Of a DNA stretch of 64,000 nt, positions 18,123-26,390 are shown piece by piece; positions within the stretch are counted from its first letter, which is position 1, and every line of letters starts with the position of its first letter. Position numbers and translations under genes: made by a program. Below the pieces are notes generated by a model. It had not been told where the DNA came from, did no database searches, and saw only the letters and a list, made by a program, of their open reading frames with translations. Source of the DNA: JBFWUW01 sp050247075 (GTDB lineage: Bacteria; Planctomycetota; Planctomycetia; Pirellulales; JBFWUW01); the NCBI GenBank assembly GCA_050247075.1, contig JBFWUW010000038.1, positions 1-64,000 on the forward strand, written 5' to 3'.

Positions 18123-18461
18123 TTAACCCGGCGGCCAACTCAGGGACCGTCCGCCTAGCAGGTGCAGATGCAAATGATCGACGGACTGTCCGCCGTCGCG
18201 GCCGCAATTAATTACCACGCGATAGCCATCTTGCAGGCCCAACTGCTGGGCTACCTTGGTGGCCACGCGGAGCAAGTGCCCTAGCAAGGGGGCATCTTCG
18301 TCGGACACGGCGGCCAACGAGGCAATCTCTTGCTTGGGGATAACCAACACATGCGTGGGGGCTTGGGCCGAGATATCGCGAAAGGCCAGGCAGCGGTCGT
18401 CCTCGAATACGATCTCGGCCGGAATCTCGCGGTCGATAATTCGCTTGAAGATCGTGGTCAC
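18123..18461 (-). CDS. HIT family (histidine triad) nucleotide-binding protein
   Basis: A 112-residue HIT protein of HINT length. The active motif is H96-x-H98-x-H100 in DHLHLHLLGG, preceded by IFKRIIDREIPA at the N-terminus and HVLVIPKQ at 37-44, all typical of purine-nucleoside phosphoramidase/HINT enzymes. The start codon is GTG, and it overlaps the stop of the preceding Trm112-like gene in the four-base arrangement GTGA, so translation is coupled. Likely a cytoplasmic hydrolase of AMP-lysine or similar adducts. Confidence 0.93.
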   Translation of the reverse strand: MTTIFKRIIDREIPAEIVFEDDRCLAFRDISAQAPTHVLVIPKQEIASLAAVSDEDAPLLGHLLRVATKVAQQLGLQDGYRVVINCGRDGGQSVDHLHLHLLGGRSLSWPPG

Positions 18462-18724
18462 GGCTGCCCTCCGGCTGGTTCCAGCGGAATGGCTTCGTCC
18501 AGCAGCATGGTGGGGATATTATCGACCATCGGATAGAGCAACTGGCCATCCCGGCGCACCAGGCCCGCCTCCAGGGGTTCTTCAATAACCTGGCCGGCGC
18601 GGTTCTTGACCTTCTTGGCGGCAATCTCGCGGTTGAGCTGTTCCAGCAACTCGGGCGTGGCCGGTGCCAATGGCGTGCGGTCCTCGGGGCAGACCAACAT
18701 TTGCAGCAGTTTTTCGCGAATCAT
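18458..18724 (-). CDS. Trm112-family (DUF343) small protein
   Basis: An 88-residue protein with LLQMLVCPEDRTPL at the N-terminus, a helix, and GLVRRDGQLLYPMVDNIPTML at the C-terminus, the standard Trm112/YcaR layout. Family members are small zinc-ribbon-like partners of methyltransferases. Only one N-terminal cysteine is kept here, so metal binding is doubtful. The frame opens upstream to 18976 through low-complexity DNA; ATG 18724 begins the homologous part. Its stop overlaps the GTG start of the HIT gene. Confidence 0.85.
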   Translation of the reverse strand: MIREKLLQMLVCPEDRTPLAPATPELLEQLNREIAAKKVKNRAGQVIEEPLEAGLVRRDGQLLYPMVDNIPTMLLDEAIPLEPAGGQP

Positions 18725-18959
18725 AAACCATCCCCCAGCATACAAGGCGATCTTTTCACGGATGATAAGTGCCATTAGCCTGCCGCATGGGGCGGCGAAA
18801 TGCAAGGGAAAGGCGGAAGGCGAAAGGATGAAGGCGGAGGTGATGTAACCTAGGGCTTGGTGCGTCTGGCCTCTAAATTGACGAAGTTGCGGATCATCTT
18901 TAGAGTGGCCAACCGACGAACGGCGTTGGAATCTGCCGGCTCTTTTAAGAAACAACCGT

Positions 18960-19505
18960 ATGGGCGATAGTGCCAATCATCCGCCCGTGCTGCTGCTGGT
19001 GGCGGCTTTTAGCCGCTATCCCGAAGCTCTCGACTGGGGCCAGCGGCAGGCCGTGGAGGCTTGGGGGCCGCTGGCGCTGGTTAGCGATCCGTTTGAATTC
19101 GTGGAGACGGACTACTACCAAGCGACGATGGGACCGGGGATCAAGAAGCAGTTTTGGGCCTTCGAGCGGCTGGCCGATCCGGGGGAACTGCCGGCCTGGA
19201 AAGCGCAATCCAACATCTGGGAAGCGACTTATGCTAAGCTTGGCCAGCACCAAGAGCCGCGTCCGCTAAACCTGGACCCCGGCTACCTGACGCTGGCCAA
19301 GCTCGTCCTGGCATCGACCAAAGACCACGCGCATCGCATCTATTTGGGCCACGGCATGTACGCCGAAATCACCTTGAATTTTCGCCATCGCCGCTGGCAG
19401 CATCACGACTTGACCTTTCCCGATTATCGCCGGGCCGATTATCAGGCGTTCTTTACGCGGTGCCGCGACTATTTCCATCGTCGCGAGCGGGAGGGCCGCG
19501 CGTGA
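18960..19505 (+). CDS. DUF4416 family protein
   Basis: A 181-residue protein matching the DUF4416 pattern: an N-terminal strand LLLVAAFSRYPEAL, then FVETDYYQATMGPGIKKQFW, NLDPGYLTLAKLVLASTKDH, and a terminal FPDYRRADYQAFF segment. It is soluble with no signal. Function is not established. Its TGA stop overlaps the GTG start of the next gene (GTGA), so it is translationally coupled to a WecA/TagO-type transferase and probably belongs to an envelope polysaccharide operon. Confidence 0.85.
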   Translation: MGDSANHPPVLLLVAAFSRYPEALDWGQRQAVEAWGPLALVSDPFEFVETDYYQATMGPGIKKQFWAFERLADPGELPAWKAQSNIWEATYAKLGQHQEPRPLNLDPGYLTLAKLVLASTKDHAHRIYLGHGMYAEITLNFRHRRWQHHDLTFPDYRRADYQAFFTRCRDYFHRREREGRA

Positions 19506-20614
19506 ACTGGTTGCTGTTTCTGGCGGTTCTGCCCCCGTTTGTCGTTTCGATCATCACCGCCGGACTGATGCGGCGTTATGCCCCGCGGCTGGGCTTGCTC
19601 GACCGGCCCGGCCATCGCAAGGTGCATCAAACCCCCACTCCACTGGGCGGAGGCGTCGCCATCTGGCTGGGAGTGGTGATGACCTTCTTGGGCATTCAGA
19701 TCGCCCTGTGGCTGGTGCGGGCGGAAATTGTCCCCATTGAGTTGTTGCCGGAGTTCGTGGAGAAGCATCTCAAAGGCATTGTCAGCCAGATGCCGCGGCT
19801 GTGGATGTTGTTGGGGGCCGGCACGGTGTTGGTCATGTTGGGCCTGTGGGACGACCGCCGCGGGCTCGACTGGCGGCTACGAATTGGCATCCAGGCGGCC
19901 GTGGCGGCCTTTGTGGCCTGGCAAGGTTTGCGCCTCACCTTCTTTATTTATGTGCCGCTGATCACGGGCATCGTGACCGTGTTTTGGATCGTGGGGCTGA
20001 TCAACTCCTTCAACATGCTCGACAACATGGATGGCCTGTCGGGGGGCATCGCCACCATCGCCTGTATCATGCTAACGTGCGTGGTGCTGATTGCGCCCGA
20101 CCCCGAATCGCGCGATCCGCAGCTCTTGGTAGCCGGGTTCTTGTTGGTACTGATTGGCGCCATTTTGGGATTTCTGTGGCACAATCGGCCCCCCGCGCGC
20201 ATCTTCATGGGAGACGCCGGCAGCTACTTCTTGGGCTTTTGGCTGGCCGTGGCGACCATCTTGGCCTCGTTCACGGGTGGACGGCTCCCCAGCCATGCCA
20301 TTCTGGCGCCACTGCTGATTTTGGCCGTGCCGCTGTACGACACATTGACCGTTGTGACCATTCGCCTGAGGGAAGGCCGCAGCCCGTTCAGTGGCGACAA
20401 AAGCCATTTCTCGCATCGCCTGGTGGAACTGGGCATGACCAAGGGGCAAGCCGTGGCGACCATTTACCTGACCACCGCCACCTGCGGGCTGGGAGCCTTT
20501 TTGTTGCATCAGGTCGACCGCGTAGGGGCCGTGATTATCGTGCTGTTGGTCCTGTGCGTGTTGACCTTGATTGGAATTCTGGAAACGGTGGGCCGCCGAC
20601 GGAAAGAATCGTAG
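19502..20614 (+). CDS. undecaprenyl-phosphate N-acetylglucosaminyl-1-phosphate transferase (WecA/TagO family)
   Basis: A 370-residue polytopic membrane enzyme of the MraY/WecA/TagO superfamily that moves a HexNAc-1-phosphate from UDP-sugar to the lipid carrier, the first step of surface glycan assembly. Motifs: D117-D118 in GLWDDRRGLDW, NSFNMLDNMDGLSGG (N168-G182) for Mg/uridine binding, GDAGSYFLG, and the cytoplasmic HxH loop DKSHFSHRL. The start is GTG 19502, overlapping the DUF4416 stop. A repeat remnant (20625-20679) lies between its stop and the next gene, a polymerase/ligase, which fits a polysaccharide operon. The exact sugar is unknown. Confidence 0.92.
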   Translation: MNWLLFLAVLPPFVVSIITAGLMRRYAPRLGLLDRPGHRKVHQTPTPLGGGVAIWLGVVMTFLGIQIALWLVRAEIVPIELLPEFVEKHLKGIVSQMPRLWMLLGAGTVLVMLGLWDDRRGLDWRLRIGIQAAVAAFVAWQGLRLTFFIYVPLITGIVTVFWIVGLINSFNMLDNMDGLSGGIATIACIMLTCVVLIAPDPESRDPQLLVAGFLLVLIGAILGFLWHNRPPARIFMGDAGSYFLGFWLAVATILASFTGGRLPSHAILAPLLILAVPLYDTLTVVTIRLREGRSPFSGDKSHFSHRLVELGMTKGQAVATIYLTTATCGLGAFLLHQVDRVGAVIIVLLVLCVLTLIGILETVGRRRKES

Positions 20615-20624
20615 CCCCCTCGCC

Positions 20625-20679
20625 CGGTACGCCGGGAGAGGGAGCTCGAACGCCCAAGTTGTTTCACACGGGATCGTAA
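20625..20679. repeat. partial copy of the inverted-end element
   Basis: Contains CGCCCGGTACGCCGGGAGAG and CCAAGTTGTTTCACACGGGA, a diverged right half of the element at 16537-16703. It lies between two genes of the same operon. Confidence 0.7.
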
Positions 20680-20698
20680 CCCTTTCCGCTTCGATCGC

Positions 20699-22957
20699 AT
20701 GGCCCACCGTCGCTCAACTCGCACGGCCAACCGCGGCCCCAGCCCGCAAAGGGCCGATTCGCCGCTGGACGAACGGATCAGGCCGTGGCTGTTGGCGGCG
20801 ACGGCCGCCGGCTTTGTGGCCCGCACCTTGACGCCGAGCGAGACCGCCGCCGATTCCGGAAGCGGATTGCCGTGGGTCATGTGGTGGCTGGTGCTGGCAT
20901 TGTTGTGGGGGGCCGCCGGGCTGTTCAGCCGCCGGCTATTATGGCGTGGAGGCCGGATTGATCCGGCGGTGCTGACCGTGGTGTTGTGCGTGACGGTCAG
21001 TTCTCTGTGGGCCTTGCGCAGCGAGGCGCCCCGTCCCACACTCAATATGCTTTGGGAATGGATCGGATTGGGGCTGGCCTTTCTGCTGCCGCGGCAATTG
21101 TTGCGGGTTGCCAGCGAAGGCCGGGCACTGCTGGCCGTGATGCTCGCCCTGGCGGTGGGGCATGCGACTTATGCGGCTTACCAACGGTTTGTGTCGTTGC
21201 CCGCCGACCAGGCCCGCTACCGGGCCGACCCCGAAGCTGTCCTTCGCGAGGCGGGCATCGAGGCTCCCGAAGGATCGCCCGAGCGCAAGGCGTTTGAAGA
21301 CCGGCTGCTGTACAGCCAAGAGCCATTCTCCACCTTCGCGCTGACCAATTCCCTGGCCGGCTATCTGGCCCCCTGGCTGATCGTGGGCTGCGGCATCGTG
21401 GGCCTGGGTTGGTCCCGGACTGGCCAGTGGGCAGGGCTCGATCCGCCACGGGTTGCCTTGGCCGTGCTGCTGGCGGGCGTGGCGGCCTGCTTGTATCTCA
21501 CGCGCAGCCGGACTGGCTACATCGCCGCCGGCGCTGGGCTGTTGCTGCTTGTCGGAATGTGGCAACAGAGACGACTGGCAGCGTTCTCTTGGAAGGTTGT
21601 CGGCGCGGCCGCCATCGGCGGCTTGTTGCTGATCGCCGCCGTGGCAGCCGTGGTGGGCGGCAATACCGAGATGGCCGACGGCGCTCGCAAGTCGCTGGGG
21701 TACCGCCTGGAGTATTGGCGGGCGACATCGCAAATGATCGCCGACCACCCGCTGCTAGGCGTGGGGGCGGGCAATTTTGGAGCCTGGTATCCGCAATACA
21801 AGCTGCCGCAAGCCAAGGAAGAGATTAAGGACCCTCACAATTTCTTGTTGGAGGTGGCATCGTCGTCGGGCTTGTTAGCGGCGCTGGCACTGGTGTTCTT
21901 GATCTTCGCGCTGGCCACGATCATTTTCCCTCTCCCTTTGGGAGAGGGCCGGGGTGAGGGTTTGTTGCGTGGACAATCTATCGGCGGTTCGCCCTCTCCC
22001 CAACCCTCTCCCGGAGTACCGGGAGAGGGAGCTGTAATTCCGCTCGCGCCTGGGACCAGCCGGATGGTCATGCTTGGCGGATGGCTGGGCTGCCTGTGCG
22101 TGTACGCGGGCTTTGTGTGGCCCTTGCCGGAGGTGATCGCTCTTATTGGGCTGCCCATGGCGGCGGCGTTGTGGACCATGCGCAACTGGGTGGACTTTGG
22201 CCTGGCTCCGCCGGCGCTGCCGGTGATTGGCGCGGCCGTGCTGTTGATCAATCTGCTGGCGGCGGGGGGTATCGCCTATCCCAGCGTGGCCAACTCCCTC
22301 TGGCTGCTGGCGGCCGTGGCGGTGACCGCGGCGGAAAAATACTCCGCGCCGCGAACGGCACTTCGCCAGGTAACGCCAGCGGCGGCCCTGGCGCTGGCGG
22401 CCTTAACGCTGGCTTGCCTGACGACCGGCTACCAACCGGTGTCGGCCTGCGCGCAATCGTTGGCCTTGTTGGAAGCGGAAAGCGTAGCCAGGAATCCCAC
22501 GACGGCCTTGGCCGCCGTGCGCGAGGCCGCCGAGGCCGATCCTCTCGCGGCGCAGCCGTGGCAGATTCTGCTGGAAAAGTCGTTCAACGAGTGGCGGTAC
22601 AGCGGTTCGCCCGCCGCCTGGGCGGAGTTTGAACGGGCCGCCGCGGAATGTTTGCGGCTGGAGCCGCGCGACAATCTGGCCTGGCGGCAGGTTGGACTCA
22701 ACTACTTGGAGGCCTTTCGACGGAACAAGCAGCCAGAATTGGCCCGGCAGGCCGTTCTCCATTTGCGGCGCGCGGCCGAGCTTTATCCTAGCAGCGCCGA
22801 TCGCCAGGCCCGGCTGGCATTGGCCTTGGCAGCGGCCGGCGACCAGGTGGCGGCCGCCGACGCGGCCGCTCGGGCGCTGGAACTGCACCGGCAAACGCCG
22901 CACATGGAAAACCAGCTTTCAAGTGAACTTTTGGAGCAGTTACAGCGTACACTGTAG
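20699..22957 (+). CDS. O-antigen ligase/polymerase-like membrane protein with TPR tail
   Basis: A 752-residue protein. About a dozen hydrophobic helices make a Wzy/WaaL-type core: YLTRSRTGYIAAGAGLLLLV, the periplasmic loop with GYRLEYWRATSQMI and LLGVGAGNFGAWYPQYK, and DPHNFLLEVASSSGLLA. The C-terminal 200 residues are soluble helix pairs resembling TPRs (AVREAAEADPLAAQPW, HLRRAAELYPSSADRQARL). Residues ~410-445 are encoded by a dispersed genomic repeat carried in frame, in a loop between two helices. It probably joins or extends lipid-linked glycans at the inner membrane, after the WecA-type step encoded just upstream. Ligase or polymerase cannot be told apart from sequence. Confidence 0.85.
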   Translation: MAHRRSTRTANRGPSPQRADSPLDERIRPWLLAATAAGFVARTLTPSETAADSGSGLPWVMWWLVLALLWGAAGLFSRRLLWRGGRIDPAVLTVVLCVTVSSLWALRSEAPRPTLNMLWEWIGLGLAFLLPRQLLRVASEGRALLAVMLALAVGHATYAAYQRFVSLPADQARYRADPEAVLREAGIEAPEGSPERKAFEDRLLYSQEPFSTFALTNSLAGYLAPWLIVGCGIVGLGWSRTGQWAGLDPPRVALAVLLAGVAACLYLTRSRTGYIAAGAGLLLLVGMWQQRRLAAFSWKVVGAAAIGGLLLIAAVAAVVGGNTEMADGARKSLGYRLEYWRATSQMIADHPLLGVGAGNFGAWYPQYKLPQAKEEIKDPHNFLLEVASSSGLLAALALVFLIFALATIIFPLPLGEGRGEGLLRGQSIGGSPSPQPSPGVPGEGAVIPLAPGTSRMVMLGGWLGCLCVYAGFVWPLPEVIALIGLPMAAALWTMRNWVDFGLAPPALPVIGAAVLLINLLAAGGIAYPSVANSLWLLAAVAVTAAEKYSAPRTALRQVTPAAALALAALTLACLTTGYQPVSACAQSLALLEAESVARNPTTALAAVREAAEADPLAAQPWQILLEKSFNEWRYSGSPAAWAEFERAAAECLRLEPRDNLAWRQVGLNYLEAFRRNKQPELARQAVLHLRRAAELYPSSADRQARLALALAAAGDQVAAADAAARALELHRQTPHMENQLSSELLEQLQRTL
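21927..22032. repeat. dispersed repeat carried in frame within the O-antigen ligase gene
   Basis: CTCCCTTTGGGAGAGGGCC and CTCTCCCGGAGTACCGGGAG flank a shorter, different centre. It matches the inner part of 16537-16703 but lacks the outer arms. It reads through as PLPLGEGRGEG...PSPQPSPGVPGEG without a stop. Confidence 0.9.
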
Positions 22958-22975
22958 GGGATTATTAGCTTTTCA

Positions 22976-23000
22976 TCGGCGTTAGAAACGCCTCCTACAA
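22976..23000. repeat. REP-like unit (inverted), between genes
   Basis: GGCGTT-aga-AACGCC hairpin followed by TCCTACAA, the reverse of the GTAGGAGGCGTTTCC unit. It lies 18 bp after the O-antigen ligase stop. Confidence 0.75.
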
Positions 23001-23055
23001 ATTCTATTGGCGCTGTAGCCGCCTGCTGCCACCGTTCTCATTGCGGAGATTTCTT

Positions 23056-24255
23056 ATGAAACCAATTTGGCTGATCGTGGCGGCGCTCGTCGCCGGCTGC
23101 GGATTGGGGTATGGCATGACCTGGGCCGAGTTCAATATCGCACCCAGCCCCAGCGAGTGGTCCCGCCTCACCCCCCAAAAGCCAATCGCCGCGCCGAGTT
23201 CCAATGGGGACGGTTCCGCCGCGCCGCAGCCGGTGGCCTATTTGCACGGCGGCGGCACCTACAACTTTGGGCTGATGGAAACGGCTACCGAGGGAAGCCA
23301 CGAATTCGTGGTCACCAATCGTGGCACTGCTCCCCTGACTTTGACTAAGGGACAGGCCTCTTGCCGCTGCACGCTCAGCAAGCTCGTCGATGACAAGGAC
23401 GAACTAATCCTGGCGCCGGGCGAAGAGACGCAAATCAAGACCGAATGGCACACCAAGGGCAAAGTGGGCGAATTCCGTGTCACGGTGTCGATCCGCACCA
23501 ACGACCCGGTGACTCCCCTGCTAGAACTGGCCATCGAGGGAAACGTGTTGCAGACAGCCATCGTGCAGCCGCCTGAACTGGTTCTCAGTTCGCTCTCTCC
23601 CACTTCCGCCACCACCGCCGACGTGCGGGTGTTCAGCATTCGCGAGGACGATTTTGAATTGCAAGACCTGACACTCACGGACGAATCGACGGCGGACTTC
23701 TTCGATGTGCAACTCTCCAGGATTCCCGCCGATCAACTGGCCGTGCCCGACACCCGCTGCGGCTGGCTGGTGCATATCACCGTCAAGCCGGGGTTGCCGC
23801 TGGGGACCGTGCAGCAAAAACTCAGAATCCAATCGACGTTGAAGAGCCTGCCCGAAGTGCTGATTCCGATTTCTGGCAAGGTCCAGGGCGATATCAATGT
23901 GATCGGACGCGGCTGGGGCGACCGGAATGGGGCGCTCAACATTGGCCTGGTCCCCAGCGACAAAGGGGCCGAACGCACCTTGCAATTGCACATTCGGGGA
24001 GACCATCGGAACGACATCAAGGTGGCGGTGGAATCGGTTTCGCCCAAGTTCTTACAGGTCTCATTGGGCGAACTGGAAGAGCTCAAAGCCGGTTCCATCG
24101 CCAGCATGTCGCTGAAGATCACCATTCCGCCGGGTTGCCAGCCTTGCAACCACATGGGGACCGATGCCTCGGCGTCCGGAGAAGTGATCCTGACAACAAC
24201 GCATCCGGATGTTAAACAAGTGCGCGTCAATGTAAACTTTGCCGTGGCCCGCTAG
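23056..24255 (+). CDS. DUF1573 domain protein, membrane-anchored
   Basis: A 399-residue protein with an N-terminal anchor (residues 3-15, WLIVAALVAGCGLG; the cysteine could be a lipobox) and a DUF1573 domain: YNFGLMETATEGSHEFVVTN, NRGTAPLTLTKGQASCRCT with the CxC signature, and LILAPGEETQIKTEW. A second beta domain fills residues 170-399 and contains a late CQPCNH motif. It should lie outside the cytoplasmic membrane. GGAG at 23046-23049, 7 nt upstream, selects ATG 23056 over the TTG at 23041. The next gene, a metallophosphatase-cytochrome lipoprotein, is on the same strand 175 bp on, and the pair may work together at the cell envelope. Confidence 0.85.
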   Translation: MKPIWLIVAALVAGCGLGYGMTWAEFNIAPSPSEWSRLTPQKPIAAPSSNGDGSAAPQPVAYLHGGGTYNFGLMETATEGSHEFVVTNRGTAPLTLTKGQASCRCTLSKLVDDKDELILAPGEETQIKTEWHTKGKVGEFRVTVSIRTNDPVTPLLELAIEGNVLQTAIVQPPELVLSSLSPTSATTADVRVFSIREDDFELQDLTLTDESTADFFDVQLSRIPADQLAVPDTRCGWLVHITVKPGLPLGTVQQKLRIQSTLKSLPEVLIPISGKVQGDINVIGRGWGDRNGALNIGLVPSDKGAERTLQLHIRGDHRNDIKVAVESVSPKFLQVSLGELEELKAGSIASMSLKITIPPGCQPCNHMGTDASASGEVILTTTHPDVKQVRVNVNFAVAR

Positions 24256-24280
24256 CAGTGGTGCGGGCTTAACCGCCGTG

Positions 24281-24332
24281 GCGTGGACTTTAGCCCACGA
24301 AAAACTGGCCTTTCGTGGGCTAAAGCCCACGC
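24281..24332. repeat. long hairpin, possible terminator or REP element
   Basis: The arms GCGTGGACTTTAGCCCACGA and TCGTGGGCTAAAGCCCACGC, extended by AAA/TTT on the loop side, pair over about 23 bp with one mismatch around an 7-nt loop. It follows the DUF1573 stop by 26 bp and has no T-run, so it may be a repeat that also attenuates transcription. Confidence 0.65.
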
Positions 24333-24430
24333 TACGGCCGCATTACCGGGCTGTCATTTAGAAAATTGGGAAACTGCACAACGCGGGCAAGGCCTGCTTT
24401 TGTGACACCTTCTGCTTTGAGACTTATCGC

Positions 24431-26296
24431 ATGAAGTTCTTCCGTCGTGCCGCTGTCGCCTGGTTGTGCTGCGCAGTGGCGGGTGCCGGTTGTGGAACAT
24501 CCTCCACGCCACCCGACGATGCCCGCGGTCAGGCCGAACTGGCCGATAGCCCCGCCATCGACGGCCCACGCCCCCGTGCTGTCATAGGCGGCAATACCAG
24601 CACTTCGCGAGCGGAACTGGCCGACCGGTATGACACCGTAACGGCCGATACGGAACCCGCGGATGCGGAAATGGCCGATGACGCCGAAGAATATCCGGCG
24701 GAGGACGATTTGGCGTTCGACCAGCCCGACGATCACTTTGATCCGACGGATGAGCCGCCAGACGACAATCGGGATGGACCGGAAGGCAGCGAGCCGGAGG
24801 GCAACGAACCGGACGGCAGCCAGCTTGTGGATGTCATTCCCCCCGTGAAAAACCCGGCGGCAGACGAGCCGGCGGAGCAGCAACCGGTTGCCTCCACGGG
24901 CAAAGGACTGGTGGGGCATAAGGTGGGGCGGCTGGATGAGCTGTTTCGCGGTTGGGAAAATCCGTCGGTGGTGATTGCCATTACGGGCGAACTTCACGGC
25001 TATATCGAGCCGTGCGGCTGCGCCGGCAAAGAGAACCAGAAAGGGGGCCTCAGCCGCCGCCAGACGTTCTTCAAGTTCATGCGCGAAAAGAAGTGGCCCA
25101 TCGTGCCGCTGGACCTGGGGGGGCAGATACGCCGGTTTGGGCCGCAGACCGATGTCAAATTTCACAGCATTCTGGACGGGCTGCGGACCATGCGGTACGA
25201 CGCCATCGCACTCGGCTCCGACGACCTGCGCCTGCCCGAGGGGGAACTGCTGGCCGAACAAGATACCTTTGTCTGTGCCAACGTCGATATCTTGCTCCCC
25301 TTGCCACGGCAAGTGGTGATCGAACGGGGCGGCCACAAGATTGGCGTGACCGCCGTGTTTGGCGAGGCGTATCGCAAACTGGTCAACAACGACGCCGTGA
25401 CTTTTGAGGCACCGGTTCCGGCGTTGAAGAAAGCCGTGGCGGAACTGAAGGCCAAGCAGTGCGACTTCATGATTCTGCTGGCGCACGCCCCGCGCGACGA
25501 GTCGCTGGAACTGGCGCGGGCCTTTCCGGAGTTCAGCGTGGTTGTTACCGCTGGCGGCGCGGCCGAACCCCCTTTCGAACCGGCCCTGGTCGATGAGTCC
25601 GACCAATGGCTGGTGGAGATCGGCCACAAGGGAATGTACGTGGGCGCAATCGGGCTGTTTGACAACAGCGAGCAGCCGGTTCGCTACGAGCGCGTGCCGC
25701 TCGACGCCCGCTTCAAGGATTCCGTCGACATGACGCAACTCTTGGCCAACTACCAAGACCAGCTCATGAACCTGGGCCTGGCCGGGCTCGATGTCCGTCC
25801 GCAGTCGCATCCCCAGCGCCGCGTCTTCGCCGGTTCGCTAAAATGCGGCGAATGCCACACCAAGGCCATGGAAGTCTTTGAAAATACGCCGCACGCCCAC
25901 GCGCTCGATACGCTGGTCAATCTCGATCCGCCGCGGCATTTCGACCCGGAATGCCTGAGTTGCCACGTCACCGGCTGGGATCCGCAGCGTTTCGTGCCGT
26001 TCAAGGGTGGCTATCTCGATCTGGAAAAAACCCCCCACCTGGCGCACAACGGCTGCGAGAACTGCCACGGGCCAGGGGCGGCGCATGTGGCGGTGGAAGA
26101 GGGTGCGAAGCAAGCCACCGCCGCCGAACGCGATGCCCTGCGAGCCGATCTGCGGTTGACAATCAAGCAAGCGGACCAGAAATGCCGCGAGTGCCACGAC
26201 TCCGACAACAGCCCCAGCTTTAACTTCGACGATCCCGACGACACCGCCCACCCCATTCGCTACTGGCCGAAAGTGGAACACCACGGCAAGGATTAG
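24431..26296 (+). CDS. lipoprotein: metallophosphatase-like domain fused to tetrahaem cytochrome c
   Basis: A 621-residue protein. A lipobox (VAGAGC, C21) predicts a membrane lipoprotein. Residues 25-160 are acidic and low-complexity. Residues 175-450 resemble a 5'-nucleotidase/UshA-type metallophosphatase (ITGELHGYIEPCGCAG, YDAIALGSDDL, LAHAPRDES). The C-terminus has four haem sites: CGECH 472-476, CLSCH 508-512, CENCH 542-546 and CRECH 585-589, with further histidines, as in cytochrome c554-like proteins. The canonical GNHD of metallophosphatases appears as GSDD, so catalysis is doubtful and a sensor or redox role is possible. It likely belongs with the DUF1573 protein upstream. Confidence 0.85.
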   Translation: MKFFRRAAVAWLCCAVAGAGCGTSSTPPDDARGQAELADSPAIDGPRPRAVIGGNTSTSRAELADRYDTVTADTEPADAEMADDAEEYPAEDDLAFDQPDDHFDPTDEPPDDNRDGPEGSEPEGNEPDGSQLVDVIPPVKNPAADEPAEQQPVASTGKGLVGHKVGRLDELFRGWENPSVVIAITGELHGYIEPCGCAGKENQKGGLSRRQTFFKFMREKKWPIVPLDLGGQIRRFGPQTDVKFHSILDGLRTMRYDAIALGSDDLRLPEGELLAEQDTFVCANVDILLPLPRQVVIERGGHKIGVTAVFGEAYRKLVNNDAVTFEAPVPALKKAVAELKAKQCDFMILLAHAPRDESLELARAFPEFSVVVTAGGAAEPPFEPALVDESDQWLVEIGHKGMYVGAIGLFDNSEQPVRYERVPLDARFKDSVDMTQLLANYQDQLMNLGLAGLDVRPQSHPQRRVFAGSLKCGECHTKAMEVFENTPHAHALDTLVNLDPPRHFDPECLSCHVTGWDPQRFVPFKGGYLDLEKTPHLAHNGCENCHGPGAAHVAVEEGAKQATAAERDALRADLRLTIKQADQKCRECHDSDNSPSFNFDDPDDTAHPIRYWPKVEHHGKD

Positions 26297-26322
26297 CCCG
26301 GCCAGCGGCGGTTTCCAGCCGC

Positions 26323-26347
26323 TTGTAGGAGGCGTTTCCAACGCTGA
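26323..26347. repeat. REP-like GTAGGAGGCGTTTCC unit
   Basis: TTGTAGGAGGCGTTTCCAAC followed by GCTGA. It forms the same short hairpin as the other units, with one weak pair, and sits 27 bp after the cytochrome gene's stop. Confidence 0.75.
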
Positions 26348-26390
26348 TCCGCCGCCCCTTCGATTGTGCCATGCCGCCCACACCAGCCGT

